DNA of 64,000 bases from Sphingopyxis sp. (GTDB lineage Bacteria; Pseudomonadota; Alphaproteobacteria; Sphingomonadales; Sphingomonadaceae). The stretch is taken from positions 79,119-143,118 of the forward strand of contig NZ_JAOZVW010000138.1 of assembly GCF_025869345.1 (NCBI RefSeq), read 5' to 3'. The notes under the pieces are model-generated. The model saw only the letters and a program-made list of their open reading frames with translations, was not told the DNA's origin and searched no databases. Of this stretch, positions 8,751 through 16,941 are shown piece after piece; position 1 is the first letter of the stretch; every line of letters starts with the position of its first letter. Made by a program: the position numbers and the translations under genes.

Positions 8751-9665
8751 ATGACGGCAACGACCAAATTTCTTCTCGCCGGCGCCCTGGCGGCGTGCGC
8801 GGTGATCGGCGCGGGTGCGGCGGCCCAGCAACGCGGCTTCGCGCGGGCAGGGGCGGGGGCGTGGGCGGACGACGCGCCGATGAAGCATGTCCCGCCGCCC
8901 GCCGGAACCCGGATCGAACGCGATATCGCTTATGGCGGCGATCCTGCGCAGCGCCTCGATGTCTATCGACCCGCGAAAGCCGACCGCGCGCCCATGATCG
9001 TGATGGTGCACGGAGGCGGCTGGTGGCGCGGCGACAAGGCGCGTCCCCCCGTCATCGACAACAAGGTGAATCACTGGCTTCCTAAAGGCTATATCATGGT
9101 GTCGGTGAACTATCGGATGGTGCCGAACGCCAACCCGCTGGTTCAGGCGGGCGATGTCGCCGCCGCGCTGGCCTATATCCAGGGCCACGCCGCGAAATGG
9201 GGCGGCGATCCGGCGCGTGTCGTGCTGATGGGCCATTCGGCGGGAGCGCATCTGGTGTCGCTGCTCGCGGCGGCGCCCGAGATTGCCCGCGACGCCGGCG
9301 CCAGGCCCTGGCTCGGCACGATCGCGCTCGACAGCGCAGCCTATGATGTCGTCGCGATCATGGAGCGGCGGCATTTCGACCTCTATGACCGGGCGTTCGG
9401 AACCGACCGGGCCTTGTGGAGCGCGGCATCGCCGGCCCTGCGGCTCAAGGTCGCGCCGGCGCCGATGCTGCTGGTCTGTTCGTCGAAGCGCGCCGATGCC
9501 TGTCCCCCGGCGGAGGCTTTCGCCAAGCAGGCGCAGGCGCTGGGTGCGCGGGTCACGACCTTCCCGGTCGATATGACGCATGGCGAGATCAACGCGCTGC
9601 TCGGAACCGGCGGCGCCTATACCGATGCGGCTGACGCATTCCTCCGGTCGATCGGGCTGAACTAG
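8751..9665 (+). CDS. Alpha/beta hydrolase, BD-FAE/carboxylesterase type
   Basis: This 304-residue protein has an N-terminal signal segment (FLLAGALAACAVIGAGAAAQ). The oxyanion-hole motif HGGGW is at 87-91, the nucleophile elbow GHSAG has Ser163, and a C-terminal His lies in DMTHGEIN. The layout matches the HSL/BD-FAE carboxylesterases, including a YGGDPAQRLDVYRP entry strand. It probably hydrolyses a short ester or an acylated carbohydrate in the periplasm. It follows the NylB-like gene after 42 bases and precedes the second GntR gene by 18, so it belongs to the same operon. The family is certain and the substrate unknown. Confidence 0.9.
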   Translation: MTATTKFLLAGALAACAVIGAGAAAQQRGFARAGAGAWADDAPMKHVPPPAGTRIERDIAYGGDPAQRLDVYRPAKADRAPMIVMVHGGGWWRGDKARPPVIDNKVNHWLPKGYIMVSVNYRMVPNANPLVQAGDVAAALAYIQGHAAKWGGDPARVVLMGHSAGAHLVSLLAAAPEIARDAGARPWLGTIALDSAAYDVVAIMERRHFDLYDRAFGTDRALWSAASPALRLKVAPAPMLLVCSSKRADACPPAEAFAKQAQALGARVTTFPVDMTHGEINALLGTGGAYTDAADAFLRSIGLN

Positions 9666-9683
9666 GGCCGCGGTTCGAGGGCG

Positions 9684-10382
9684 ATGGTGAAGAAGATGAT
9701 CAGGCCCAGGGGCGCGAGCGACAACCGGACCACCGATGCGTGGCTGTCGGAAGCGCTGATCCGCGAGATCATCGTTCAGCGGCTCCAGCCCGGAATGCCG
9801 CTGCGCGAGCAGGAGATCGCCGATCGCTATCAGGTCAGCCGGCCGTCGGCGCGCGAGGCGCTCCGCCTGGCCGCGCAGGTCGGCTTCGTCGAGATCCTGC
9901 CGTGGCGCGGCGCGCGCGTCACCAATATCGACATCGACCAGTTCCTCGACATTCTGGGCATCCTCGAGGATGTCTATGCCCGCTGCGCCGCGCTGGCCGC
10001 CGAGCGTATGCCCGAGGCGGCCTTCGCCGAGCTCGACCGCCTCGTCCCCGGCGACGCCGCGCTGTTGCCCGACACCGCCGACAAGGGGAAGATGTATCAG
10101 ATATCCTTCACCATCGGTGCTTTCGTCGGCAAGCATTCGGGAAGCCCGATCGCGCGGCGCATGCTGATCCATGTCGGCCGATTGGCGCTGTGGCAGCAGC
10201 GGCTGCATCGGCCCGGTTCGGTCGAGTCCGAGATCGAATCGCTCTACGCGCATCAACTGATGGCGGCGGCGATCAAGTCGCGCCAGCGCGACGTCGCCGC
10301 CGGCGCGGCCCGCGCCACCGTGCTCATCACGCGCCGCTCGCTCCACCCGGAACCGGGCCGTGCGTTCGGAGGGAATCGATGA
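9684..10382 (+). CDS. GntR-family regulator, paralogue of the one at 1592-2365
   Basis: This 232-residue GntR/FCD regulator is closely similar along its length to the leftward paralogue: shared DNRTTDAWLSEA, REIIVQR, VSRPSAREALRLAAQ and EILPWRGARV blocks, then the same FCD-like helices and a common C-terminal LITRRSLHP. The helix-turn-helix is about residues 38-62. It also lacks clear FCD metal ligands. Its stop codon overlaps the start of the PQQ dehydrogenase (ATGA). Two regulators with almost the same recognition helix flanking one receptor imply shared operators and different effectors. Likely targets are the TTGTCnGACAA sites at 5209-5384. Confidence 0.9.
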   Translation: MVKKMIRPRGASDNRTTDAWLSEALIREIIVQRLQPGMPLREQEIADRYQVSRPSAREALRLAAQVGFVEILPWRGARVTNIDIDQFLDILGILEDVYARCAALAAERMPEAAFAELDRLVPGDAALLPDTADKGKMYQISFTIGAFVGKHSGSPIARRMLIHVGRLALWQQRLHRPGSVESEIESLYAHQLMAAAIKSRQRDVAAGAARATVLITRRSLHPEPGRAFGGNR

Positions 10383-12352
10383 CCAAGGCTCCGTCGCGCC
10401 GCACCTTCCTGCTCGCCGGGGCGAGCGGTCTCGCCATGCCCGGCGCCGTCTTCGCGCGCGCGAAGGCGGGCAAGCCGCGCGAGCGCGCCGCTGCCGCCGA
10501 TGCCCTTCGCACCGACTGGCCCACCTATGGCGGGCTCAACAATTCGGCCAAATATTCGCCGTTGGCGCAGATCGATCGCACCAACGCTGCGCAGTTGCAG
10601 GTCGTCTGGGAATGGGAATCGCCCGACCGCGACATCATCGCCGCGCACCCCGACCTTCGGCCCGGCGAGTTCCAGGTCACGCCGATCATGGTCGATGGCG
10701 TTCTGTATGTCGCCACCGCGATGAGCCAGGCGGCGGCGATCGACGCGCGCACCGGCCGGACGATCTGGGTCTATAATCCCGAAGCCTGGACCAACGGCAA
10801 GCCGAGCACGAAGGGCTTTCAGCATCGCGGCGTCGCCTATTGGGCCGATGGCGACGACCGCCGGATATTCCTCGCCACCTGCGATGCCCGGCTGATCGCG
10901 CTCGATGCCGCGACCGGGACGCCCATTGCCGATTTCGGCACCAATGGGGAGATCGATCTGCGCCGGGTCGGGCTGCAACGGCCCGTTCCGATGAAGCCGA
11001 GCGTGCTTTACGGCGGCTTCGGCCCGCCGCTGATTGCGCGGAACATGGTGGTGGTCGGCGGCTATATCGACGATCAGCCCGTGCTGCCGATCATGCCGCC
11101 CGGCGACGTGCGCGGGTTCGACGCGCGCACGGGGGCGCTTCGCTGGACCTTCCACACGGTGCCGGTGAAGGGCGAGTTCGGATATGATAGCTGGCGCGAC
11201 GGGAGCGCCGAACGGAACGGCAACGCGAACATCTGGGCGCCGATGAGCGCCGATGAAGAGCTTGGGCTCGTCTATCTGCCCGGCACCTGCGCGACTGACA
11301 ATGTCTATGGCGGGCGCCGCCCGGGCGACAATCTGTTCTCCAACAGCCTGATCGCGCTCGACATCGAGACGGGCAAGCGCCGCTGGCATTACCAATGCGT
11401 CCATCACGACCTTTGGGACTATGACCTGCCGTGCGCGCCCAACCTCGTCGACATCATTGTCGACGGCAAACCGATCAAGGCGGTCGCGCAGGCGAGCAAG
11501 CAGGGGTTTCTGTTCGTCTTCGACCGGACCAACGGCAAGCCGGTCTGGCCGATCGAGGAGCGGCCGGTCCCGCAAAGCGAGCTCGCGACCGAGCATAGCG
11601 CCCCGACCCAGCCGCATCCGACGTGGCCGCTGCCGTTCGAATCGCAGGGCATGAGCGAAGATCTGCTCGTCGACTTCACGCCGGAGATCAAGGAAGAGGC
11701 GAAGCGGATCTTGTCGCGCTATCGCTACGGTCCGCTCTATACGCCGGTCGGCAGGACGCCGACCCTGATCCATCCCACCTGGACCGGCGGCGCCAATTGG
11801 CAGGGGGCGGCGGTCGATCCCGAAACCGGGATTCTCTATGTCACCTCGCACTCCTCGGTCTCGCAGCTCGCGCTCGACGACAATGGCAAGCTCGCGACCG
11901 CCGGACCCGTGAATACCGAGATCGCCGGCGCGGCGGGGGTGGTGAACGGCCCGGCCGGGCTGCCACTGATCAAGCCGCCCTACAGCCGGATCACCGCGAT
12001 CGATCTCAACACGGGCCAGCATCTCTGGATGCGGGCCAACGGGCCGGGCGCAACCGACGATCCGCGGTTCGCGCCCTTCAGGCTCGGATGGATCGGGTCG
12101 GAGCAGCGCACCGCGCCGCTGGCGACCAAGACCTTGCTTTTCGTCGGCGAGGGCCCGCACGATCCGCGCCACGCGAAGAAGGTGCTGCGCGCCTATGACA
12201 AGCTGACCGGTGAGCTAGTGGCGGAAACACCGCTCCCCGGCCATGTGCTCGGCGCGCCGATGACCTATTCGATCGATGGGCAGCAGCGGATCGTTTACGC
12301 GATGGGATTCCGCGTGTGGCCGCACAAGCTCGTCGCTTTGGGCCTGGCATGA
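10379..12352 (+). CDS. PQQ-dependent dehydrogenase (glucose-dehydrogenase-like), Tat-exported
   Basis: This 657-residue quinoprotein starts with a Tat signal (SRRTFLLAG) ending near FARA. The body is an eight-bladed PQQ propeller of the membrane glucose-dehydrogenase type: DWPTYGGLNNSAKYSPL at the start, blade repeats such as LIALDAATGTP and GFDARTGALRWTF, and the cofactor-region segment HHDLWDYDLPCAPNL. The five N-terminal membrane helices of true mGDH are replaced by the Tat signal, so it should be periplasmic, and no haem motif (CxxCH) is present. It would oxidise an alcohol or sugar, perhaps the product of the neighbouring hydrolases. PQQ synthesis genes are not in the window. The ATG overlaps the GntR stop. 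Confidence 0.9.
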   Translation: MTKAPSRRTFLLAGASGLAMPGAVFARAKAGKPRERAAAADALRTDWPTYGGLNNSAKYSPLAQIDRTNAAQLQVVWEWESPDRDIIAAHPDLRPGEFQVTPIMVDGVLYVATAMSQAAAIDARTGRTIWVYNPEAWTNGKPSTKGFQHRGVAYWADGDDRRIFLATCDARLIALDAATGTPIADFGTNGEIDLRRVGLQRPVPMKPSVLYGGFGPPLIARNMVVVGGYIDDQPVLPIMPPGDVRGFDARTGALRWTFHTVPVKGEFGYDSWRDGSAERNGNANIWAPMSADEELGLVYLPGTCATDNVYGGRRPGDNLFSNSLIALDIETGKRRWHYQCVHHDLWDYDLPCAPNLVDIIVDGKPIKAVAQASKQGFLFVFDRTNGKPVWPIEERPVPQSELATEHSAPTQPHPTWPLPFESQGMSEDLLVDFTPEIKEEAKRILSRYRYGPLYTPVGRTPTLIHPTWTGGANWQGAAVDPETGILYVTSHSSVSQLALDDNGKLATAGPVNTEIAGAAGVVNGPAGLPLIKPPYSRITAIDLNTGQHLWMRANGPGATDDPRFAPFRLGWIGSEQRTAPLATKTLLFVGEGPHDPRHAKKVLRAYDKLTGELVAETPLPGHVLGAPMTYSIDGQQRIVYAMGFRVWPHKLVALGLA

Positions 12353-12365
12353 AGGAGACGCGGCG

Positions 12366-13214
12366 ATGCGGACATGGGTGACCGGATTATGCCTGTTCCT
12401 TGCAACAGCGCTCGCGGCCGGGGTTCCGGCGAGGGCGGACACGGCGGACCCGAAAGCCGTCAAGATTTACATCATGATCGACGTTCCCGACCTGACTAAC
12501 CTGGGCGCGCTCGATCGCTGGTACATGACCTATCATTCGCAGCAAATGCACCGCGCCATGCGCGCCTGGCAGAAGAATTATCTGTCCTATCGCAGTTACA
12601 TCGTGCCCAACGACGTCGCCCGGCGCTATCATGTGTGGCGCGGGCGGATGACCGAAATCTATTACGACAGTCTCGGCGATTTCGCCGAGGGCCGACGGAA
12701 TAATCCGCTCGTCGACATGCTCGATCCGCCGCCGGGCGGCTGGGCGGACCGCTCCTTCGCGCGGTCGCAGCCGGTGATCGTCCCGGTCAATCCCCAGCAG
12801 GTCTATCTTCAGGGGCGGGTTCCGCCCAAGGAGACTCCCTATTTCCGCTGGGTGATCTATCTCCGCTATCCCGCGGGGGTCAGCGAGGCAGAGGGCGACA
12901 AATGGCTGCTCGGCACGCACGTCCCGGAAATGGCGAAGGTGCCGGGCTTGCGGCGATATTTCGGTTATCGCACTCTCGAGGACCCGGCCACGGCGGCGGA
13001 GAAGCTCGCCCCGGACAACCGGCCGCGCTACGGCCGCGTCGAGGAACTGTGGTTCGACGACTATCGGGCGTGGCGCAAGGCCTTCGTCGACACCCCGCCC
13101 GCGTTCACGAAGCCGGCTTGGGGCGGCGAGTTTCCCTATGTGGATTATATATCGACCTTCATCGGAGAAAATCCCGATGTCGACTTCCTCAATGACAAGA
13201 GGGTCATTCCTTGA
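12366..13214 (+). CDS. Secreted EthD-like dimeric alpha/beta-barrel protein
   Basis: This 282-residue protein has a signal peptide (cut near PARADT) and a strong AAGGAGA ribosome site. Two ferredoxin-like halves are visible. The first runs from KIYIMIDVPDL, the second from RWVIYLRYP with the EthD-like stretch HVPEMAKVPGLRRYFGY. EthD-fold proteins are usually single-domain and cytoplasmic, so a secreted tandem form is unusual. The catalytic role is unknown; small dimeric barrels often bind or decompose reactive aromatic or quinone intermediates. It follows the PQQ dehydrogenase by 13 bases and is probably the last gene of the operon. A 33-base piece of it is repeated in inverted orientation just downstream. 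Confidence 0.65.
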   Translation: MRTWVTGLCLFLATALAAGVPARADTADPKAVKIYIMIDVPDLTNLGALDRWYMTYHSQQMHRAMRAWQKNYLSYRSYIVPNDVARRYHVWRGRMTEIYYDSLGDFAEGRRNNPLVDMLDPPPGGWADRSFARSQPVIVPVNPQQVYLQGRVPPKETPYFRWVIYLRYPAGVSEAEGDKWLLGTHVPEMAKVPGLRRYFGYRTLEDPATAAEKLAPDNRPRYGRVEELWFDDYRAWRKAFVDTPPAFTKPAWGGEFPYVDYISTFIGENPDVDFLNDKRVIP

Positions 13215-13305
13215 AGGCCGGGCTCCATGTCCGGGCGCGTCGGCGGCTCCCTTGAAGGGAAGGCCGTAATCACGGGGCGAGCTTCTCCGCCGCCGTGGCC
13301 GGGTC
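12981..13305. repeat. 33-bp perfect inverted repeat, coding copy and downstream copy
   Basis: Bases 12981-13013, inside the EthD-like gene, recur exactly as the reverse complement at 13273-13305, 59 bases past its stop. In the coding copy they encode DPATAAEKLAP. The minus-strand copy keeps that reading (…EDPADPATAAEKLAP, then a stop), so it may be a fragment of a related gene. The two arms could form a long-range hairpin around the end of the transcript. Confidence 0.75.
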
Positions 13306-13453
13306 GGCCGGGTCCTCGTCGAGCGCGTCGAACCGGCCATCGCCATTAGGAAAAATCATGCGTTCCGGGGTCATCCGAATGATAGCGGTCAAACGGCATC
13401 TCTTTGGCTTTACCCGCCAAACCGGGACGTCAACGCAAACGAGAGGGGAATCG

Positions 13454-14809
13454 ATGATTCGGCGGAATTTGGCTCTGCTAACGGCAATGAGCTCGGCATT
13501 GTTGACTTTTTCAGCCCTGGCGGCGGACGCTTCGCCATCGGCAACAATCAAGCCGAGCAGCGCGGCGCCGGTCGCCTCGGACGCCGTGACGGCCGCAACG
13601 ATCATCCATGCGGGCCTTTTGATCGCGGTCCCTGGCAGTCCGCCGCTGAAAGACCAGACGATCGTCGTTCGCGCCGGCAAGGTCGAGGCGATCCGGCCCG
13701 GGTTTCTGAGCGCGGCCGACATTGGGGAACCTGTCGCGGCGGTGATCGACCTGTCCCGGTCTGCCGTGCTGCCTGGGCTGATCGACGCGCATGTGCATCT
13801 GACGATCGGCTGGCCGCCGAAGCTGAATCAGAGCGATGCCGACGCGGCGCTGGTCGCGCTGGAAAATGCCCGCAAGACGCTGGCGGCCGGTTTCACGACA
13901 GTTCGCGACGTCGGAGCCTTTTCCGATGCGATCTTTTCCGTTCGTGATGCCATCAACAAGGGCCGTTTCGACGGCCCGCGCATTCTGGCGGCAGGCGATA
14001 TCATTTCGGTGACCAATGGTCATGGGCATGGCGACATTGCCGTTCCCGAAAGCGGGGGCTTCGCAGGATTTCACGCTTCGGGAATCTGCGATGGCCCTTT
14101 CGAGTGCCGCAAGGCAGTCCGCACGCAGATCATGCACGGAGCGGACGTCATCAAGATTGCGACGACCAAGGGCGGGAACGATCCGCGCCTGGGCGCCGCG
14201 CCGTCCGAGATGATGGATGATGAGATCGTCGCCGCGGTGACCACCGCCCATGCGGCCGGGCGCAAGGTGGCCGCTCATGCGCACAGTACTGCCGGGATCG
14301 ATGCGGCGCTGGCCGGCGGGGTGGATTCGATCGAGCACGGAGGGTTTCTCGACAAGGGTTCGATTGCCCTGTTCAAGAAGAGCGGAGCCTTCCTTGTGCC
14401 GACGATGGTCGTGCTGAACAGCCTGCAGGCCGGGTATGACAGGGCCGACCCCCAGACGCGGGCGATCACTCGGGGGTTTCTCGACAATATGCCCAACAAT
14501 ATCGGGGCGGCCTATCGGGCGGGTGTTCCGATCGCCTTCGGCACCGACGCGGGCATCACGCCCCACGGCAAGCAGGCTCTGGAATTTCTGTGGTATCGGA
14601 AGATCGGCATGACTCCGGGCGATGTCCTGCGCACCGCGACGACCAATGCCGCAAAACTTCTGGGTCTGGACGCGGAAATCGGCACGATCGAAGCGGGGAA
14701 ACGCGCCGATATCATCGCCACGGGCGCCAACCCCCTCGACGATGTCGCAACCCTGCAGCATGTCACTTTCGTCATGGCGGCGGGCCGGGTGGTCAAGGAC
14801 GAAGAATAA
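13454..14809 (+). CDS. Secreted metal-dependent amidohydrolase (Xaa-Pro dipeptidase-like)
   Basis: This 451-residue protein has a signal peptide ending near ALAADA. The start at MIRRNL follows GAGAGGGG. Amidohydrolase-superfamily landmarks are present: HVHL metal pair, VIKIATT with a possibly carboxylated Lys, HAHS, SIEHGGF, FGTDAGITPHG, and the C-terminal GTIEAGKRADIIA. It belongs to the COG1228 imidazolonepropionase/prolidase-related group and would cleave an amide or lactam in the periplasm. It is a paralogue of the protein at 21361-22722. The 239 bases before it hold the inverted-repeat fragment and no other gene, so it may have its own promoter. A hairpin terminator follows at 14843. Confidence 0.9.
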   Translation: MIRRNLALLTAMSSALLTFSALAADASPSATIKPSSAAPVASDAVTAATIIHAGLLIAVPGSPPLKDQTIVVRAGKVEAIRPGFLSAADIGEPVAAVIDLSRSAVLPGLIDAHVHLTIGWPPKLNQSDADAALVALENARKTLAAGFTTVRDVGAFSDAIFSVRDAINKGRFDGPRILAAGDIISVTNGHGHGDIAVPESGGFAGFHASGICDGPFECRKAVRTQIMHGADVIKIATTKGGNDPRLGAAPSEMMDDEIVAAVTTAHAAGRKVAAHAHSTAGIDAALAGGVDSIEHGGFLDKGSIALFKKSGAFLVPTMVVLNSLQAGYDRADPQTRAITRGFLDNMPNNIGAAYRAGVPIAFGTDAGITPHGKQALEFLWYRKIGMTPGDVLRTATTNAAKLLGLDAEIGTIEAGKRADIIATGANPLDDVATLQHVTFVMAAGRVVKDEE

Positions 14810-14842
14810 CGGCTTTGCCCCGCTGCCGTCATCGCGTTCCTC

Positions 14843-14887
14843 CATTGCCGGCCCGCGCAGCGCTGCCTGGGTCGGCAATGTCGTTTT
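14843..14887 (+). terminator. Probable terminator after the amidohydrolase
   Basis: CATTGCCG (14843-14850) pairs with CGGCAATG (14873-14880). The 22-base loop contains a further small GC hairpin, and the stem is followed by TCGTTTT. The loop is long, so the call is moderate. Confidence 0.45.
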
Positions 14888-14901
14888 GAGGCCGATGGTC
14901 T

Positions 14902-15025
14902 AGGGATTGTGGGGATTCAGCCACGTGTGGACTGATATGAGGATAGTATCGTGTTCCCCCGCCTTCGCGGGGGAACACGGTTTTTCCATAATCGGACAAC
15001 TGAAAGCCGAAGCCCCACAATCCCT
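14902..15025. repeat. Nested inverted-repeat element (REP/MITE-like)
   Basis: The outer arms AGGGATTGTGGGG (14902-14914) and CCCCACAATCCCT (15013-15025) are exact complements. Between them lies a perfect 12-bp hairpin, GTGTTCCCCCGC-CTTC-GCGGGGGAACAC (14951-14978), followed by a short T-run. The element sits between two converging genes. It looks like an extragenic palindromic repeat and may also terminate transcription from either side. Confidence 0.6.
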
Positions 15026-15063
15026 GGGAAAAAAGGCGCGACGTTGCCGGCGCCCCCCGTGAT

Positions 15064-15696
15064 TCAGGCAATGCGGGCGGATGTCGATGCCCGCACGCCC
15101 GCTTCGGTCTCGCCGGGGGCCAGTTCGATGATCTCGAACCGCGCTTCGGGCGCAGAGCGCGCGAAGACCGCGCGGTCGGTGATGATCATATCGACGACAT
15201 TCTGCCCCGTAAGCGGAAGCGTGCATTGCGGCACGAACTTGGGACGGCCGTCCTTCGCGCAATGATCCATGACGGCGATGATCCGCCGCACGCCGGCGAC
15301 CAGATCCATCGCCCCGCCGATCCCTTTCAGCATCTTGCCCGGAACCGTCCAGTTCGCGATGTCGCCGTCCTCGCTGACCTCCATCGCGCCGAGAATCGCG
15401 ACATCGATATGGCCGCCGCGTATCATCGCGAAACTCGCGGCGCTGTCGAAATAGGAACTGTGGGGAAGCTCGCTGATGGTCTGCTTGCCGGCGTTGACCA
15501 GATCGGCATCGACGTCGTCCTCATAGGGAAAGGGGCCGATGCCGAGCATGCCGTTTTCGGATTGCAGCGTCACCTGGACGCCGTCCGGAATATGGTTGGC
15601 GACCAGCGTCGGGATGCCGATGCCAAGATTGACGTAATAGCCGTCGCGCAGTTCGCGCGCGGCGCGGGCCGCCATTTCGTCGCGGGTCCAGGGCAT
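15064..15696 (-). CDS. pcaJ: 3-oxoadipate CoA-transferase, subunit B
   Basis: This 210-residue beta subunit carries the catalytic motif SENGMLG with Glu47, the residue that forms the CoA thioester in family I CoA-transferases. Other family blocks are NLGIGIPTLVANHIP and GGAMDLVAG. With subunit A it would move CoA from succinyl-CoA to 3-oxoadipate, the end product of the catechol ortho pathway. Subunit A is not adjacent: it lies at 31362-32066 on the other strand, inside the cat operon. This gene is the last of the leftward iac operon, 10 bases after the SDR. A 3-oxoacid (SCOT) transferase is an alternative, but the pathway context favours PcaJ. Confidence 0.87.
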   Translation of the reverse strand: MPWTRDEMAARAARELRDGYYVNLGIGIPTLVANHIPDGVQVTLQSENGMLGIGPFPYEDDVDADLVNAGKQTISELPHSSYFDSAASFAMIRGGHIDVAILGAMEVSEDGDIANWTVPGKMLKGIGGAMDLVAGVRRIIAVMDHCAKDGRPKFVPQCTLPLTGQNVVDMIITDRAVFARSAPEARFEIIELAPGETEAGVRASTSARIA

Positions 15697-15706
15697 TGTT
15701 CGATCC

Positions 15707-16453
15707 TTATCGCAGATAGAGCCCGCCGTTGACGTCGAACGTCGCGCCGACCGCCGAAACGGCTTGCGGCGACGCGAGGAGCGACACGAGACGGGCGATA
15801 TAGTCGGGGTCGCCGAGGGTGCCGGCGGGAATGGTGCCAACCACCGCGGCGAGCCGATCGGGCGGGAGGAGATCGCGGACCGAGTCGAGGTCGAGCGGCC
15901 CCGGCGAGATGGCGTTGACCGTGACGCCATCGGCGGCGAGGTCGCGCGCGAAGACCTTGGTCAGCGTCATGATGCCCCCCTTGGCCGCCGCATAATGGGC
16001 GCCGGTCGCGGCGCCGCCATTCTGTCCGGCCAGCGAGGCGATGTTGACGATCCGGCCATAGCGCTGCGCGCGCATATGGCGTCCGGCAGTCTGACACCCG
16101 AGGAAGCATCCCTTCAGCGCCACCGCGGTCACGGCGTCGAACTCTTCGGGAGAAATCTCGAACAAGGGCGTCGTGCGGGTGAGCGCGGCGTTGTTGACCA
16201 GCACCCCGACGCCGCCCCAGCGCGCGGTTGCCGCGGCGAAGGCGGCTTCGAACTGCGCCGGGTCGCGCACGTCGATCGCCAGCGGTGCGACATCGCCCGC
16301 CATCGTTCCGGCGGCGCGTGCGACAGCCTCCCCATCGATATCGGTCAGCAGAACGCGAAAGCCGTCGGCGGCCAGGCGGCGCGCGATGACCTGGCCGAGC
16401 CCTCCGGCGGCGCCGGTGACGATCGCGACATTATGGCAGGCGGGTGGGGTCAC
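15707..16453 (-). CDS. iacE: Short-chain dehydrogenase, IacE-like
   Basis: This 248-residue classical SDR has the cofactor motif TGAAGGLG (13-20), NNAA (87-90), catalytic Ser140, Tyr154 and Lys158 (YAAAK) and the SPGPLDLD segment. In iac clusters the SDR after the Rieske subunits (IacE) acts on hydroxylated indole-acetate intermediates on the way to 3-hydroxy-2-oxindole acetate. Here it follows the small Rieske subunit with a 4-base overlap, the same C-D-E order known from Pseudomonas putida 1290. The SDR family is certain; the specific role rests on gene order. Confidence 0.8.
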   Translation of the reverse strand: MTPPACHNVAIVTGAAGGLGQVIARRLAADGFRVLLTDIDGEAVARAAGTMAGDVAPLAIDVRDPAQFEAAFAAATARWGGVGVLVNNAALTRTTPLFEISPEEFDAVTAVALKGCFLGCQTAGRHMRAQRYGRIVNIASLAGQNGGAATGAHYAAAKGGIMTLTKVFARDLAADGVTVNAISPGPLDLDSVRDLLPPDRLAAVVGTIPAGTLGDPDYIARLVSLLASPQAVSAVGATFDVNGGLYLR

Positions 16454-16941
16454 AGCAGGAAGCTCATGCCCGCAAGCGCGTCGGTCGAGTTGATGAGGCG
16501 CACGACCTTTTCGGCGAGGCGGATGCCGCCATCCTCGACGCGCAGCCGGTAGGTGACGTTGGCGGCATAGGTGCGATAGGCGCCGCGCCGGTAGTCGACC
16601 AGATGCTGCGCGCAGCGGATTCGGACGTCCGATGCCGGTTCGTCATCGAGCATCCGGAAACGCGACAGGCTGCGCAGCGTGTTCGACGCATCGCGCGCCG
16701 ACATCGATTCGCCGCTCGTCAGGCGGGATACCCGCATCCGGCGCATCGCCGCATCGTCATAGGCATAGTTCAGCCGGTCGGCGAAATCCTCTGCATCCGG
16801 GTCGATGGGAATGGCATAAATGCCGTCCTTCGCCCACAGTCCGAGCCAGGTGGCATAATCGCGGTGGTCGAGGCAATCGGCCTCGAGCGAGATGAATCGT
16901 ACCGCATCTTCGAAGGTGATGGTCTCGATCGTTCGGGTCAT
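16450..16941 (-). CDS. iacD: Ring-hydroxylating dioxygenase small (beta) subunit, IacD-like
   Basis: This 163-residue protein has the NTF2-like fold of Rieske-oxygenase beta subunits, with the motifs YATWLGLWAKDGIYAIP and the terminal strand YAANVTYRLRVEDGGIRLAEK. The start at MTRTIETI gives the normal length and overlaps the stop of the alpha subunit (ATGA). It is structural and completes the alpha-beta oxygenase. In the IAA pathway this enzyme (IacCD) converts the oxidised indole-acetate intermediate to catechol. Its own stop overlaps the SDR start. Confidence 0.83.
   Translation of the reverse strand: MTRTIETITFEDAVRFISLEADCLDHRDYATWLGLWAKDGIYAIPIDPDAEDFADRLNYAYDDAAMRRMRVSRLTSGESMSARDASNTLRSLSRFRMLDDEPASDVRIRCAQHLVDYRRGAYRTYAANVTYRLRVEDGGIRLAEKVVRLINSTDALAGMSFLL

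Noticed and set aside
7701..10346. An 881-codon minus-strand frame over the hydrolase and GntR genes.
   Set aside because: It mirrors the codon pattern of the real plus-strand genes and has no motif or ribosome site.
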